Below, one piece after another: positions 19,645 through 29,142 of a DNA stretch of 64,000 nucleotides. The translations under genes were made by a program, and so were the position numbers. Where the stretch lies: the NCBI RefSeq assembly GCF_019659805.1, contig NZ_JAIFRO010000006.1, positions 62,001 to 126,000 on the forward strand, given 5' to 3'. Within the stretch, counting starts at the first letter, position 1. Each line of letters begins with the position of its first letter. The notes beneath the pieces were generated by a model. That model was given only the letters and a program-made list of their open reading frames with translations. It ran no database searches and was not told where the DNA came from. The DNA is from Bartonella raoultii. Lineage in GTDB: Bacteria > Pseudomonadota > Alphaproteobacteria > Rhizobiales > Rhizobiaceae.

Positions 19645-20820
19645 ATGGCAAAGAGCAAATTTGAACGTACGAAGCCGCATGTTAATATTGGAACGATTGG
19701 TCACGTTGATCATGGGAAGACATCTTTAACAGCAGCAATTACGAAGTTTTTTGGTGAATTTAAAGCGTATGACCAAATTGATGCAGCACCTGAAGAGCGT
19801 GCGCGTGGGATTACTATTTCTACAGCGCATGTTGAATATGAAACAGAGAAGCGTCACTATGCCCACGTTGATTGTCCTGGTCACGCAGATTATGTGAAAA
19901 ACATGATCACGGGAGCAGCGCAGATGGACGGAGCGATTTTAGTTGTTTCAGCAGCAGATGGTCCAATGCCCCAGACACGTGAGCATATACTTCTTGCTCG
20001 TCAGGTTGGTGTTCCAGCAATTGTTGTTTTTCTTAATAAGGTTGACCAAGTTGATGATGCGGAGCTTTTGGAATTAGTTGAGCTTGAAGTTCGTGAGCTT
20101 TTATCAAAATATGATTTTCCAGGAGATGATATACCAATAGTTAAAGGATCAGCGTTGGCTGCTCTTGAAGATAAAGATAAAAGCATAGGAGAAGATGCTG
20201 TTCGTCTTTTAATGAGTGAGGTTGATAATTATATACCGACTCCAGAACGCCCTGTTGATCAGCCATTTTTGATGCCGATAGAAGATGTTTTTTCAATTTC
20301 TGGTCGTGGAACAGTTGTGACAGGTCGTGTTGAGCGTGGTGTTATTAAAGTTGGGGAAGAAATTGAGATAATTGGTATTCGTCCTACTTCAAAGACGACG
20401 GTTACAGGTGTAGAAATGTTCCGTAAGCTCTTGGATCAAGGACAAGCGGGAGATAATATTGGTGCACTTCTTCGTGGTGTTGATAGAGAAGGCATTGAGC
20501 GTGGACAGGTTTTAGCCAAGCCTGGTTCTGTTACGCCTCATACCCGTTTTAAAGCAGAAGCCTATATTTTAACGAAAGATGAAGGTGGTCGTCATACGCC
20601 GTTTTTTACGAATTACCGTCCTCAATTTTATTTCCGTACAACGGATGTTACAGGGATTGTTACACTTCCAGAAGGTACAGAAATGGTGATGCCTGGTGAT
20701 AATGTTGCAATGGATGTTTCACTGATAGTTCCAATAGCAATGGAAGAAAAGCTTCGTTTTGCTATTCGCGAAGGTGGTCGTACTGTTGGTGCAGGTATTG
20801 TTTCTAAAATCATTGAGTGA
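19645..20820 (+). CDS. tuf: Elongation factor Tu
   Basis: GTPase that delivers aminoacyl-tRNA to the ribosome, 391 residues. G motifs are [10 protein letters not shown] near residue 18, the switch region [22 protein letters not shown], and NKVD. Domains II and III follow and end with AGIVSKIIE. It lies between tRNA-Gly and tRNA-Trp and upstream of secE-nusG, the tufB position in other proteobacteria. Many alphaproteobacteria carry a second tuf in the str operon, which is not in this window. The start ATG follows AGAGATTAGTAGCG, a modest ribosome site. Confidence 0.98.
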   Translation: MAKSKFERTKPHVNIGTIGHVDHGKTSLTAAITKFFGEFKAYDQIDAAPEERARGITISTAHVEYETEKRHYAHVDCPGHADYVKNMITGAAQMDGAILVVSAADGPMPQTREHILLARQVGVPAIVVFLNKVDQVDDAELLELVELEVRELLSKYDFPGDDIPIVKGSALAALEDKDKSIGEDAVRLLMSEVDNYIPTPERPVDQPFLMPIEDVFSISGRGTVVTGRVERGVIKVGEEIEIIGIRPTSKTTVTGVEMFRKLLDQGQAGDNIGALLRGVDREGIERGQVLAKPGSVTPHTRFKAEAYILTKDEGGRHTPFFTNYRPQFYFRTTDVTGIVTLPEGTEMVMPGDNVAMDVSLIVPIAMEEKLRFAIREGGRTVGAGIVSKIIE

Positions 20821-20860
20821 ATATGGTTGTAGAAGGCGAAGAGTCTTTTATTTTAGAGTT

Positions 20861-20936
<76 letters not shown>

Positions 20937-21136
20937 CAAAGATAAGATTTTAGCCTATAAGGAGGTGGAACTTGAGCTGCCTCCATCCCTTTTTTTATAT
21001 AGGGCTTGTTTTTTTGTTTATGAAGCTGTATTGAGTAAAGAATGAGAAGGCTGTATAAGGCAAGAGGTTGGCTTTTGCATTTTTCGTGTTTGTTTTTTAT
21101 ATAAGCAATAGAGTTAGAAAGAATATAGTGTGACTG

Positions 21137-21349
21137 ATGGCGTCTAAAATCAATCCAATCACCTTTTTAAAACAGGTTTATACAGAAACAGCGAAAGTAA
21201 AATGGCCTACGCGTCGTGAAACAGTAATCTCCACTCTTATGGTGTTGCTTGTGACGGCAGGAGCTTCAGCTTTCTTTTTTGTTGTAGATCAGATTATGCA
21301 TTTTGGTGTTTGGCAGGGTATTGATCTCCTAAAGTCTCTTTTTAGTTGA
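21137..21349 (+). CDS. secE: Preprotein translocase subunit SecE
   Basis: Small essential subunit that clamps SecY in the SecYEG protein-export channel. It has 70 residues, the short single-helix form found in alphaproteobacteria. An amphipathic cytoplasmic segment with the conserved ETAKVKWPTRRETV is followed by one transmembrane helix (STLMVLLVTAGASAFFFVV). It sits directly before nusG, as in almost all bacteria, with the nusG frame overlapping or abutting its stop. Confidence 0.95.
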   Translation: MASKINPITFLKQVYTETAKVKWPTRRETVISTLMVLLVTAGASAFFFVVDQIMHFGVWQGIDLLKSLFS

Positions 21350-21369
21350 TAGTGCAAGGAAATGTAACT

Positions 21370-21900
21370 GTGGCTGCTCGTTGGTATATTGTTCAAGCAT
21401 ATTCAAATTTCGAAAAAAAGGTAGCAGAAGCTATCGAGAAGGAAGCAAAGCAAAAAGGGCTTGACCACTTGTTGGAAAAGATTTTTGTCCCGACAGAGCG
21501 TGTTGTTGAAATTCGTCGTGGGCGTAAGGTTGATGCTGAGCGGAAATTTTTTCCTGGTTATATTCTTGTTCGTGCTGATTTGACAGATGATGTTTATCAT
21601 CTCATTAAAAATACTCCTAAAGTAACAGGTTTTTTAGGATCGGATTCGCGTCCTGTTCCTATTTCTGATAGAGAAGCTGAACAAATTCTTAAACAAGTTC
21701 AGGAAGGTGTTGAGTCTCCAAAGTCTTCTGTGTTGTTTGAGGTTGGAGAACAGGTTCGCGTTGCTGATGGTCCTTTTGTTTCGTTTAATGGAGTTGTTCA
21801 AGAGGTTGAGGAAGAGCGTTCTCGTCTCAAGGTTGAAGTGCTTATTTTTGGGCGTCCTACGCCTATTGATTTAGAGTTTGGTCAGGTTGAAAAAATCTGA
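21370..21900 (+). CDS. nusG: Transcription termination/antitermination protein NusG
   Basis: Elongation factor that binds RNA polymerase and couples it to Rho and the ribosome. It has 176 residues. The NGN domain starts at RWYIVQAYSNFEKK and includes FFPGYILVRADL. The C-terminal KOW domain has GEQVRVADGPFVSFNGVVQEV and ends with the hydrophobic IDLEFGQVEKI. I choose the GTG at 21370, which lies 9 bases after the ribosome site AAGGA and gives the usual N-terminus. The longer frame starting with TTG at 21346 would overlap secE. Translational coupling with secE is likely. Confidence 0.95.
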   Translation: MAARWYIVQAYSNFEKKVAEAIEKEAKQKGLDHLLEKIFVPTERVVEIRRGRKVDAERKFFPGYILVRADLTDDVYHLIKNTPKVTGFLGSDSRPVPISDREAEQILKQVQEGVESPKSSVLFEVGEQVRVADGPFVSFNGVVQEVEEERSRLKVEVLIFGRPTPIDLEFGQVEKI

Positions 21901-21929
21901 TTAAATTTTTGAAGTGGTTTTAATCACTT

Positions 21930-21990
21930 TAAGTAACTGGTGGGAGGTGATTTATGGCTTTTGTCAGCTTTGAGAATCCGAACCACTATA
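21930..21990 (+). promoter_or_regulatory. Ribosomal protein L1 operator in the rplK-rplA leader (23S L1-stalk mimic)
   Basis: GGTGGGAGG at 21939-21947 and CCGAACCAC at 21978-21986 fold together. TGGTGG pairs with CCACTA, then comes an asymmetric internal loop GA/GAA, then GG pairs with CC. A CTTTGA element lies in the loop side. As I recall it, the L1-binding stalk of 23S rRNA has the same layout: GGUGGGAGG, CUUUGA, then CCGACC and CCACC. L1 is known to repress its own L11-L1 mRNA by binding such a mimic, and rplK and rplA follow directly. The match is by eye and by memory. Confidence 0.72.
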
Positions 21991-22061
21991 CTGCAAGCAG
22001 ATAAAAGGCAATATATCAAGGTATGTTGTTAGTTTATCAGTGAAATTAAAGGCAGATTATT

Positions 22062-22490
22062 ATGGCAAAAAAAAGTATAGGTCAGCTCAAATTGCAGGTT
22101 CCTGCAGGGGCTGCTACTCCTTCTCCACCGATTGGCCCTGCGCTTGGTCAGCGTGGTATTAATATCATGGAGTTTTGTAAGGCGTTTAATGCGGCTACAC
22201 AAGAAATGGAAAAGGGATCGCCGATTCCAGTTATAATTACGTATTATCAAGATAAATCTTTTACGTTTTCTTTGAAGACTCCTCCAGTATCCTTTTTCTT
22301 AAAAAAGGAAGCAAATTTGAAATCTGGTTCGAAAGAGCCTGGTAAAGTATCGGTAGGAAGCATTTCTCGTGATAAAATTCGGTCAATTGCAGAAGCAAAG
22401 ATGAAAGATCTTAATGCAAATGATATTGAGGCTGCAATGCGTATGGTTGAAGGTTCAGCTCGCTCTATGGGCTTAGAAGTGGTGGGCTAA
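22062..22490 (+). CDS. rplK: 50S ribosomal protein L11
   Basis: Ribosomal protein of the GTPase-associated centre, where it binds the thiostrepton region of 23S rRNA together with L10/L12. It has 142 residues, the full family length. The N-terminal domain shows the proline-rich switch [20 protein letters not shown]. The RNA-binding C-terminal domain starts near [11 protein letters not shown] and includes [23 protein letters not shown]. It is the first gene of the L11-L1 unit, with rplA only 4 bp downstream. Its leader carries the L1-stalk-like structure described at 21930-21990. Confidence 0.98.
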   Translation: MAKKSIGQLKLQVPAGAATPSPPIGPALGQRGINIMEFCKAFNAATQEMEKGSPIPVIITYYQDKSFTFSLKTPPVSFFLKKEANLKSGSKEPGKVSVGSISRDKIRSIAEAKMKDLNANDIEAAMRMVEGSARSMGLEVVG

Positions 22491-22494
22491 TGTT

Positions 22495-23193
22495 ATGGGA
22501 AAAATAGCGAAAAGAATAAAAAATATCCGCAAAGATATCAATTTTAATGAGCTCTATGCTTTAAATGATGCAGTTCTTATGGTTAAAGAGCGTGCAATTG
22601 CTAAGTTTGATGAGACTATTGAAATTTCGATGAATTTAGGTGTTGATCCTCGGCATGCAGATCAAATGGTGCGCGGTGTTGCGCATTTGCCTAATGGAAC
22701 AGGACGGAATATTCGTGTTGCCGTTTTTGCACGTGGAGATAAAGCTGAAGAAGCAAAAGCTGCTGGTGCTGATATTGTAGGAGCAGAAGATTTATTTGAA
22801 AGAATTAATGGTGGGACAATTGATTTTGATCGTTGTATTGCAACGCCAGATATGATGCCTCTTGTCGGCCGTCTTGGGAAGATTCTTGGTCCAAGAAGTT
22901 TAATGCCAAATCCGAAAGTTGGGACTGTGACACCTGATGTTGCCAGTGCTGTTAAAGCTTCTAAGGGGGGAGCAGTTGAATTTCGTGTTGAAAAAGCAGG
23001 TATTGTACATGCTGGTATCGGTAAGGCTTCTTTCGAGGTTGAGAAGATAGTAGAAAATATTAAAGCTTTTGCAAGTGCTGTTATTAAAGCAAAGCCACAG
23101 GGTGCAAAAGGTGAATATATTAAGCGTGTTGCAGTTTCTTCAACTATGGGTGTTGGAATTAAAGTTGATCCTGTAACTGTTCGTTCAGAATAA
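22495..23193 (+). CDS. rplA: 50S ribosomal protein L1
   Basis: Binds the mobile L1 stalk of 23S rRNA, assists tRNA exit, and represses translation of its own operon. It has 232 residues, normal length. Family motifs include [21 protein letters not shown] near residue 40, [19 protein letters not shown], and near the middle [24 protein letters not shown], followed by [17 protein letters not shown]. It lies 4 bp after rplK. The stop is followed by a long structured leader for rplJ rather than a simple terminator. Confidence 0.98.
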   Translation: MGKIAKRIKNIRKDINFNELYALNDAVLMVKERAIAKFDETIEISMNLGVDPRHADQMVRGVAHLPNGTGRNIRVAVFARGDKAEEAKAAGADIVGAEDLFERINGGTIDFDRCIATPDMMPLVGRLGKILGPRSLMPNPKVGTVTPDVASAVKASKGGAVEFRVEKAGIVHAGIGKASFEVEKIVENIKAFASAVIKAKPQGAKGEYIKRVAVSSTMGVGIKVDPVTVRSE

Positions 23194-23249
23194 TTTTGTG
23201 GGGTATGTGAAGATCAAAATTGTGTTTAAAATGTCGGTTTTTATCGGCG

Positions 23250-23503
23250 TTGCGTTATCTAAGCTTTATTGAGCTTAGGTTATACCGGAAGAAATTTCCG
23301 GAATATCCTGTCCGAGATTGTAGGTGGTACTATTTCGCGTATCTTAATCAAAAAAAACCTACATGAGACTGGGGTTAAGAACTGTAAGTTATAAAAAACT
23401 TAGAGGGTTTGAGCCAAGGTTACCTTTGATCGCTATGCGTGAAAAAGGGGACAGGATCCTCATCGGTAGTATAAGTATTTTATGCTATTAAAGGTAACCA
23501 ACA
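23250..23503 (+). promoter_or_regulatory. Ribosomal protein L10 leader (rplJ-rplL autoregulatory RNA)
   Basis: The spacer between rplA and rplJ has several perfect helices. CTAAGCT/AGCTTAG pairs at 23259-23265 and 23272-23278. CCGGAA/TTCCGG pairs at 23285-23290 and 23296-23301. TGTAGGT/ACCTACA pairs at 23319-23325 and 23357-23363. A long-range 10-bp helix joins GGTTACCTTT at 23418-23427 and AAAGGTAACC at 23490-23499, and encloses a nested hairpin TAGTATAA/TTATGCTA. The L10-(L12)4 complex is known to bind such leaders and repress rplJL. This stretch fits that role by position and structure. Confidence 0.62.
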
Positions 23504-23542
23504 GGTTTGTTTTTAAATAAATCTGTTAAATGGAGAGAGACA

Positions 23543-24061
23543 GTGAATAGAACGGAAAAACGCGAATTTGTTACATGGCTGAATGAGGCTTTTCGAAAGT
23601 CTGGTTCTGTTATTGTTGCTCATTATTCCGGTCTGACAGTTTCACAGATGAACGAACTTCGTTCGAAAATGGGTGAAGCTGGTGGTGCCGTTAAAGTCGC
23701 CAAAAACCGTCTTGCTAAAATTGCTCTTCAGGGCACAGAATCTGAATCAATAGTGAGCTTGTTTACTGGACAGACACTTATTGCATATTCAGAAGATCCA
23801 ATTACAGCACCAAAAGTTGCTGTTGATTTTGCGAAAAGCAATGACAAATTTGTTATCCTTGGTGGTTCGATGGGTGCAACAAGTTTAGATGTAGATGCTG
23901 TGAAGTCTTTGGCTTCATTGCCTTCATTAAATGAGTTGCGGGCAAAGCTTGTAGGTATGATTTCTACCCCTGCTACTCGTATCGCACAGGTTGTTAATGC
24001 ACCTGCTGGTCAGGTTGCACGTGTCATTGGTGCATATGCTCGGGAGGAAAAGGCGGCCTAA
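23543..24061 (+). CDS. rplJ: 50S ribosomal protein L10
   Basis: Forms the base of the L12 stalk that recruits translation factors. It has 172 residues. The RNA-binding N-terminal domain runs from [16 protein letters not shown] through [14 protein letters not shown]. The C-terminal helix that carries the L12 dimers ends in [14 protein letters not shown] choose the GTG at 23543: it follows GGAGAGAGA and gives the conserved MNRTEKRE start of alphaproteobacterial L10. The longer frame from 23507 lies inside the leader structure. rplL follows after 100 bp. Confidence 0.96.
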   Translation: MNRTEKREFVTWLNEAFRKSGSVIVAHYSGLTVSQMNELRSKMGEAGGAVKVAKNRLAKIALQGTESESIVSLFTGQTLIAYSEDPITAPKVAVDFAKSNDKFVILGGSMGATSLDVDAVKSLASLPSLNELRAKLVGMISTPATRIAQVVNAPAGQVARVIGAYAREEKAA

Positions 24062-24161
24062 GGCTTTTTACATTCACGTTGATGGAAGAGTTTTGAGACT
24101 TTTCTGTTTTTGAATAAGTTCTAAACAATGGTTCAAATCTTTTAATTAAAGGAAATTTAAA

Positions 24162-24533
24162 ATGGCTGATCTAGCGAAGATCGTAGAAGACCTTTCTAAT
24201 CTAACTGTTTTGGAAGCGGCTGAGCTTTCCAAGTTACTTGAAGAAAAATGGGGCGTTTCAGCTGCTGCTCCTGTTGCTGTTGCTGCTGTTGCTGGCGCTG
24301 CTGCTCCAGCTGCTGAAGAAAAAACAGAGTTTGATGTCATTCTGGTTGAAGGTGGCGCTCAAAAGATTAATGTTATTAAGGAAGTGCGTGCTCTTACTGG
24401 ACTTGGTCTTAAAGAAGCTAAAGATTTGGTTGAAGGAGCGCCAAAGCCTATTAAAGAAGGTGCTTCTAAAGATGAAGCAGAGAAAATTAAATCTCAACTT
24501 GAAGCTGCTGGTGCTAAAGTTGAGCTTAAGTAA
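24162..24533 (+). CDS. rplL: 50S ribosomal protein L7/L12
   Basis: Acidic stalk protein present in multiple copies per ribosome, which binds EF-Tu, EF-G, IF2 and RF3. It has 123 residues. The N-terminal dimerisation and L10-binding part ([23 protein letters not shown]) is followed by an Ala/Val-rich hinge (about residues 35-52). The globular factor-binding domain then follows, with [24 protein letters not shown]. The ribosome site is AAAGGAAAT. Other reading frames through the Ala-rich hinge are open by composition only. Confidence 0.98.
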   Translation: MADLAKIVEDLSNLTVLEAAELSKLLEEKWGVSAAAPVAVAAVAGAAAPAAEEKTEFDVILVEGGAQKINVIKEVRALTGLGLKEAKDLVEGAPKPIKEGASKDEAEKIKSQLEAAGAKVELK

Positions 24534-24542
24534 GCTTGGTTT

Positions 24543-24570
24543 TATCGGCGAGCATTTATGTTCGCCGATA
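24543..24570 (+). terminator. Hairpin between rplL and rpoB (attenuator-like)
   Basis: A perfect 9-bp stem, TATCGGCGA at 24543-24551 and TCGCCGATA at 24562-24570, with a 10-base loop, 9 bp after the rplL stop. Only a weak T run (TCTTTG) follows. It is therefore more likely a partial terminator or processing site that lowers rpoBC transcription relative to rplJL, as is known for other bacteria. Confidence 0.5.
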
Positions 24571-24819
24571 TCTTTGCTTCTAAAAAGAGAGAAGGTGATA
24601 AATCAAAATCTTTTCTAAATAGATTAGTTAATTGTAATGGATAGATTTTCCTCCGAGTCCCCTTATTATAAAGCTAAGTAATGAAAGAATATATGTTAGT
24701 GGGATAAGTTGACGGTACCTATTTATGAGTGTGAAATAAACTGGTCTGCAAATGCAGGTTAATGACATGAAGCTTTCAAGGTTTAAGGCACCTTGAAGAG
24801 TAAAGATCAAGGAGCGGTG

Positions 24820-27800
24820 ATGGCCCAGAATCTAGCAATGACGTCTCAATTCAATGGTCGTAAGCGCGTACGTAAGTTTTTTGGTAAGATTCCTGAAGTT
24901 GCAGAAATGCCGAATCTTATTGAAGTGCAAAAAGCGTCATACGATCAATTTCTCATGATAGAGGAACCAAAAGGAGGGCGCCCAGATGAAGGTTTGCAGG
25001 CTGTTTTTAAATCGGTATTTCCTATATCAGATTTTTCCGGTACAGCTATGCTCGAGTTTGTTGGTTATGAATTTGATCCACCCAAATTTGATGTTGAAGA
25101 ATGCCGTCAGCGTGATTTAACTTATGCTGCACCATTAAAAGTAATATTACGTTTAATTGTTTTTGATGTTGATGAAGATACTGGCTCAAAAGATATTAAA
25201 GATATTAAGGAGCAAGGCGTTTATATGGGCGATATGCCCTTAATGACGACGAATGGTACCTTTATTGTGAATGGTACGGAACGCGTTATTGTTTCCCAGA
25301 TGCACCGTTCTCCTGGTGTCTTTTTTGATCATGATAAAGGAAAGTCACATTCATCAGGGAAGTTTTTATTTGCTGCGCGTGTTATTCCTTATCGCGGTTC
25401 TTGGCTTGATATTGAATTTGATGCTAAAGATATCATTTATGCACGTATTGATCGGCGACGTAAGATTCCTGTTACGAGTCTTTTGATGGCATTAGGCATG
25501 GATGCATCAGATATTTTATCAACTTTTTATAATAAAGTTACTTATAAACGTGATGGGGATGGGTGGCGCACTCCTTATTCTGTTGATCGTTTTAAAGGAA
25601 TAAAGCTTGTTTCTGATCTTGTAGATGCAGATAGTGGTGAAGTTGTTGTAGAAGCTGGGAAGAAGTTAACAATTCGTACTGCAAAATCCTTGGCAGAAAA
25701 AGGTCTGAAAGCAGTTAAGGTTAGTGAGGATGATTTATTAGGATCCTATTTAGCAGAAGATATAGTCAATTATGAAACAGGTGAAATTTATTTGGAAGCT
25801 GGTGATGAAATTGACGAAAAAATTTTAAAAACTTTGTTTGATGTTCAAGCTGATCAAATTAATATCCTTGATATTGATCACATGAATATTGGGGCATATA
25901 TCCGCAATACTTTAAAAGTGGATAAAAATGAAAGTCGACAAGATGCATTGTTTGACATCTATCGGGTAATGCGTCCGGGTGAGCCCCCTACAATGGATAC
26001 AGCAGAAGCGATGTTCCATTCGTTGTTTTTTGATCCAGAGCGCTATGATCTTTCAGCTGTAGGGCGTGTTAAGATGAATTTGCGTATGGATCTTGATTGC
26101 CCAGATACAGTGCGTATTCTGCGGCAAGAAGATATTCTTGCTGTTGTGAAGATGTTGGTTGAATTGCGTGATGGGCGTGGTGAGATTGATGATATTGATA
26201 ATCTTGGCAATCGTCGCGTTCGTTCCGTTGGAGAGCTGATGGAAAACCAATACCGTATTGGTTTACTTCGTATGGAGCGTGCAATAAAAGAGCGGATGTC
26301 ATCAGTTGAAATTGATACGGTTATGCCGCAGGATTTAATAAACGCCAAACCTGCCAGTGCAGCGGTTCGTGAGTTTTTTGGATCTTCACAATTATCACAA
26401 TTTATGGACCAAACCAATCCATTGTCAGAAATTACCCATAAGCGCCGTCTTTCTGCTCTTGGTCCAGGAGGTTTAACCCGTGAGCGTGCAGGTTTTGAAG
26501 TTCGTGACGTACATCCTACGCATTATGGTCGTATTTGTCCGATTGAAACGCCGGAAGGTCCTAATATTGGTTTGATTAATTCCTTAGCAACATTTGCGCG
26601 AGTTAATAAATATGGTTTTATTGAAAGTCCGTACCGTAAAATCGTTGATGGTAAAGTAACAACGGAAGTTATTTATCTTTCTGCTATGGAAGAATCAAAG
26701 CATTATGTAGCGCAGGCTAATTCTTCATTGGATGCTGAAGGGCGTTTTATAGAAGAATTCGTTGTTTGTCGTCATGCAGGCGAGGTTTTGATGGCACCGC
26801 GTGATCATGTTGATTTGATGGATGTTTCACCAAAACAGTTGGTTTCAGTTGCAGCTGCTCTTATTCCATTTTTGGAAAATGATGATGCAAATCGTGCGTT
26901 GATGGGATCAAATATGCAGCGTCAGGCGGTTCCGCTGGTACGTTCTGAGGCTCCATTTGTTGGTACGGGAATGGAAGCAATCGTGGCGCGCGATTCGGGA
27001 GCGGCTGTTGGTGCAAAGCGTGCTGGTATTGTTGATCAGGTTGATGCAACGCGTATAGTTATTCGTGCTACAGAAGATTTAGATCCTTCAAAATCTGGTG
27101 TTGATATTTATCGTTTGCAAAAATTTCAGCGTTCCAATCAGTCAACTTGTATTAATCAGCGTCCTCTCGTACATGTAGGTGATCGAGTGGAAAAAGGTGA
27201 TATCATTGCAGATGGTCCGTCTACGGATCTTGGTGACTTAGCTCTTGGTCGGAATGTTCTCGTAGCGTTTATGCCTTGGAATGGATACAATTACGAGGAT
27301 TCCATTTTGCTTTCCGAGCGTATTGTTGCCGATGATGTTTTTACTTCGATTCACATTGAGGAATTTGAAGTTGCTGCGCGTGATACAAAACTTGGTCCTG
27401 AAGAAATTACGCGTGATATTCCTAATGTTGCAGAAGAAGCATTAAGGAATTTGGATGAAGCTGGTATTATCTATATTGGTGCAGAAGTTCAGCCTGGTGA
27501 TATTTTGGTTGGTAAAATTACACCAAAAGGTGAAAGTCCTATGACGCCAGAAGAAAAACTTTTGCGTGCAATTTTTGGAGAAAAAGCTTCGGATGTTCGT
27601 GATACTTCTATGCGAATGCCTCCTGGGACTTTTGGAACTGTAGTTGAGGTTCGTGTTTTTAATCGCCATGGTGTGGAAAAAGATGAGCGTGCAATGGCAA
27701 TTGAACGTGAAGAAATTGAACGTTTAGCCAAAGACCGTGATGATGAGCAATCGATTCTTGATCGCAGTGTTTATGCACGTCTTTCCGATATGTTGGCAGG

Positions 27801-28971
27801 TAAAGTTGCTGTAGAAGGTCCAAAAGGCTTTGTAAAAGGTAAAGAGCTCGACAGTAAGATCATGGGAAATTACCCAAGGTCGCAGTGGTGGCAGTTTTCT
27901 TTTGAAGATGAAAAGCTTCAAAATGAAGTTGAGGCTTTGCGTAAACAATATGATGAATCAAAAGAAGCTTTACAACGCCGTTTTATGGATAAAGTGGAAA
28001 AGGTCCAAAGGGGCGATGAAATGCCTCCAGGTGTCATGAAAATGGTAAAGGTTTTTGTGGCTGTAAAGCGCAAAATTCAGCCAGGTGATAAAATGGCAGG
28101 ACGTCACGGTAATAAGGGGGTTGTCTCGCGTATTCTTCCCGTAGAAGATATGCCGTTTCTTGAAGATGGGACTCATGCTGATATTGTGTTAAATCCGCTT
28201 GGTGTTCCTAGTCGTATGAATGTTGGTCAAATTCTAGAAACACATCTTGGTTGGGCATGCGCAGGTATGGGTAAGAAAATTGGTGATTTGGTAGAGTTGT
28301 ATCAGGAGACTGGAGATATTCTTCCATTGCGTCAGCGTATAGAAAATTTGATGCCTGATAATGATCATAATGAGCCAGTACGTCAGTATGATAATGAAAG
28401 TCTCTACAAATTAGCGCAACAGATGAAAAAAGGCGTCTCAATTGCAACTCCGGTTTTTGATGGAGCGCATGAAGCTGATATTAATATGATGCTAGAAGAT
28501 GCGGGATTGGATAGTTCAGGACAGGTTACGCTTTACGATGGTCGTACTGGAGAGCCTTTTGATCGTCCGGTGACTGTTGGTTATATTTACATGTTAAAAT
28601 TGCATCACCTTGTTGATGATAAGATTCATGCTCGTTCAATAGGGCCATATTCGCTTGTTACGCAGCAGCCATTAGGTGGTAAAGCACAATTTGGTGGTCA
28701 GCGTTTTGGTGAAATGGAAGTTTGGGCACTTGAAGCTTACGGTGCGGCATATACTTTGCAAGAAATGCTAACAGTAAAGTCTGATGATGTCGCTGGTAGA
28801 ACAAAAGTTTATGAAGCAATTGTGCGTGGTGACGATACATTTGAGGCAGGTATACCTGAAAGCTTTAATGTATTAGTAAAAGAAATGCGCTCGCTTGCTC
28901 TTAATGTAGAGCTCGATGATGCGCGTGAATTAATTGCTCAACGCGCATTATCTGATACGGCAGAACAATAA
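24820..28971 (+). CDS. rpoB: DNA-directed RNA polymerase subunit beta
   Basis: Catalytic beta subunit of RNA polymerase, 1383 residues, the length expected for Bartonella. I start at the ATG at 24820 ([22 protein letters not shown]), which follows GGAGCGGTG; a TTG nine codons upstream is unlikely. The rifampicin region is visible with [30 protein letters not shown]. The residues there look like the sensitive type: the Asp, His and Ser positions are unchanged. Later come the active-centre [15 protein letters not shown] and the C-terminal [27 protein letters not shown], which contacts beta-prime. It is followed by rpoC. Confidence 0.98.
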   Translation: MAQNLAMTSQFNGRKRVRKFFGKIPEVAEMPNLIEVQKASYDQFLMIEEPKGGRPDEGLQAVFKSVFPISDFSGTAMLEFVGYEFDPPKFDVEECRQRDLTYAAPLKVILRLIVFDVDEDTGSKDIKDIKEQGVYMGDMPLMTTNGTFIVNGTERVIVSQMHRSPGVFFDHDKGKSHSSGKFLFAARVIPYRGSWLDIEFDAKDIIYARIDRRRKIPVTSLLMALGMDASDILSTFYNKVTYKRDGDGWRTPYSVDRFKGIKLVSDLVDADSGEVVVEAGKKLTIRTAKSLAEKGLKAVKVSEDDLLGSYLAEDIVNYETGEIYLEAGDEIDEKILKTLFDVQADQINILDIDHMNIGAYIRNTLKVDKNESRQDALFDIYRVMRPGEPPTMDTAEAMFHSLFFDPERYDLSAVGRVKMNLRMDLDCPDTVRILRQEDILAVVKMLVELRDGRGEIDDIDNLGNRRVRSVGELMENQYRIGLLRMERAIKERMSSVEIDTVMPQDLINAKPASAAVREFFGSSQLSQFMDQTNPLSEITHKRRLSALGPGGLTRERAGFEVRDVHPTHYGRICPIETPEGPNIGLINSLATFARVNKYGFIESPYRKIVDGKVTTEVIYLSAMEESKHYVAQANSSLDAEGRFIEEFVVCRHAGEVLMAPRDHVDLMDVSPKQLVSVAAALIPFLENDDANRALMGSNMQRQAVPLVRSEAPFVGTGMEAIVARDSGAAVGAKRAGIVDQVDATRIVIRATEDLDPSKSGVDIYRLQKFQRSNQSTCINQRPLVHVGDRVEKGDIIADGPSTDLGDLALGRNVLVAFMPWNGYNYEDSILLSERIVADDVFTSIHIEEFEVAARDTKLGPEEITRDIPNVAEEALRNLDEAGIIYIGAEVQPGDILVGKITPKGESPMTPEEKLLRAIFGEKASDVRDTSMRMPPGTFGTVVEVRVFNRHGVEKDERAMAIEREEIERLAKDRDDEQSILDRSVYARLSDMLAGKVAVEGPKGFVKGKELDSKIMGNYPRSQWWQFSFEDEKLQNEVEALRKQYDESKEALQRRFMDKVEKVQRGDEMPPGVMKMVKVFVAVKRKIQPGDKMAGRHGNKGVVSRILPVEDMPFLEDGTHADIVLNPLGVPSRMNVGQILETHLGWACAGMGKKIGDLVELYQETGDILPLRQRIENLMPDNDHNEPVRQYDNESLYKLAQQMKKGVSIATPVFDGAHEADINMMLEDAGLDSSGQVTLYDGRTGEPFDRPVTVGYIYMLKLHHLVDDKIHARSIGPYSLVTQQPLGGKAQFGGQRFGEMEVWALEAYGAAYTLQEMLTVKSDDVAGRTKVYEAIVRGDDTFEAGIPESFNVLVKEMRSLALNVELDDARELIAQRALSDTAEQ

Positions 28972-28973
28972 TT

Positions 28974-29010
28974 CAAGAAGCGCGCTGGAAAGTGCGCTTT
29001 GATGTTCTTG
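28974..29010 (+). other. Hairpin in the rpoB-rpoC spacer
   Basis: AAGCGC at 28978-28983 pairs with GCGCTT at 28994-28999, and an outer CAAG/CTTG pair closes the structure. It begins 3 bp after the rpoB stop. No T run follows, so it is more likely an RNA processing or stability element than a terminator. The rpoB-rpoC gap is 171 bp, long for this pair. Confidence 0.4.
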
Positions 29011-29142
29011 AGAGATTAAAACAAAGAAATGTTTAGCATAGTGCAGATCAGTTTTAAAAATGGAACTAGTTTTTAAAGAAGGTCTATTATAAAATTAATA
29101 AGTTATTACAACAGATTCTAAGAATCTTTGAAGGAGAACGGC

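Noticed and set aside
21954-22004. 16-codon leader peptide with a strong ribosome site before rplK
   Set aside because: The GGGAGG is better explained as part of the L1 operator, and the frame runs through that structure; no runs of regulatory codons are seen.
24238-24618. Open Leu/Lys-rich frame overlapping rplL
   Set aside because: It is a shifted reading of the repetitive Ala/Lys codons of L7/L12.
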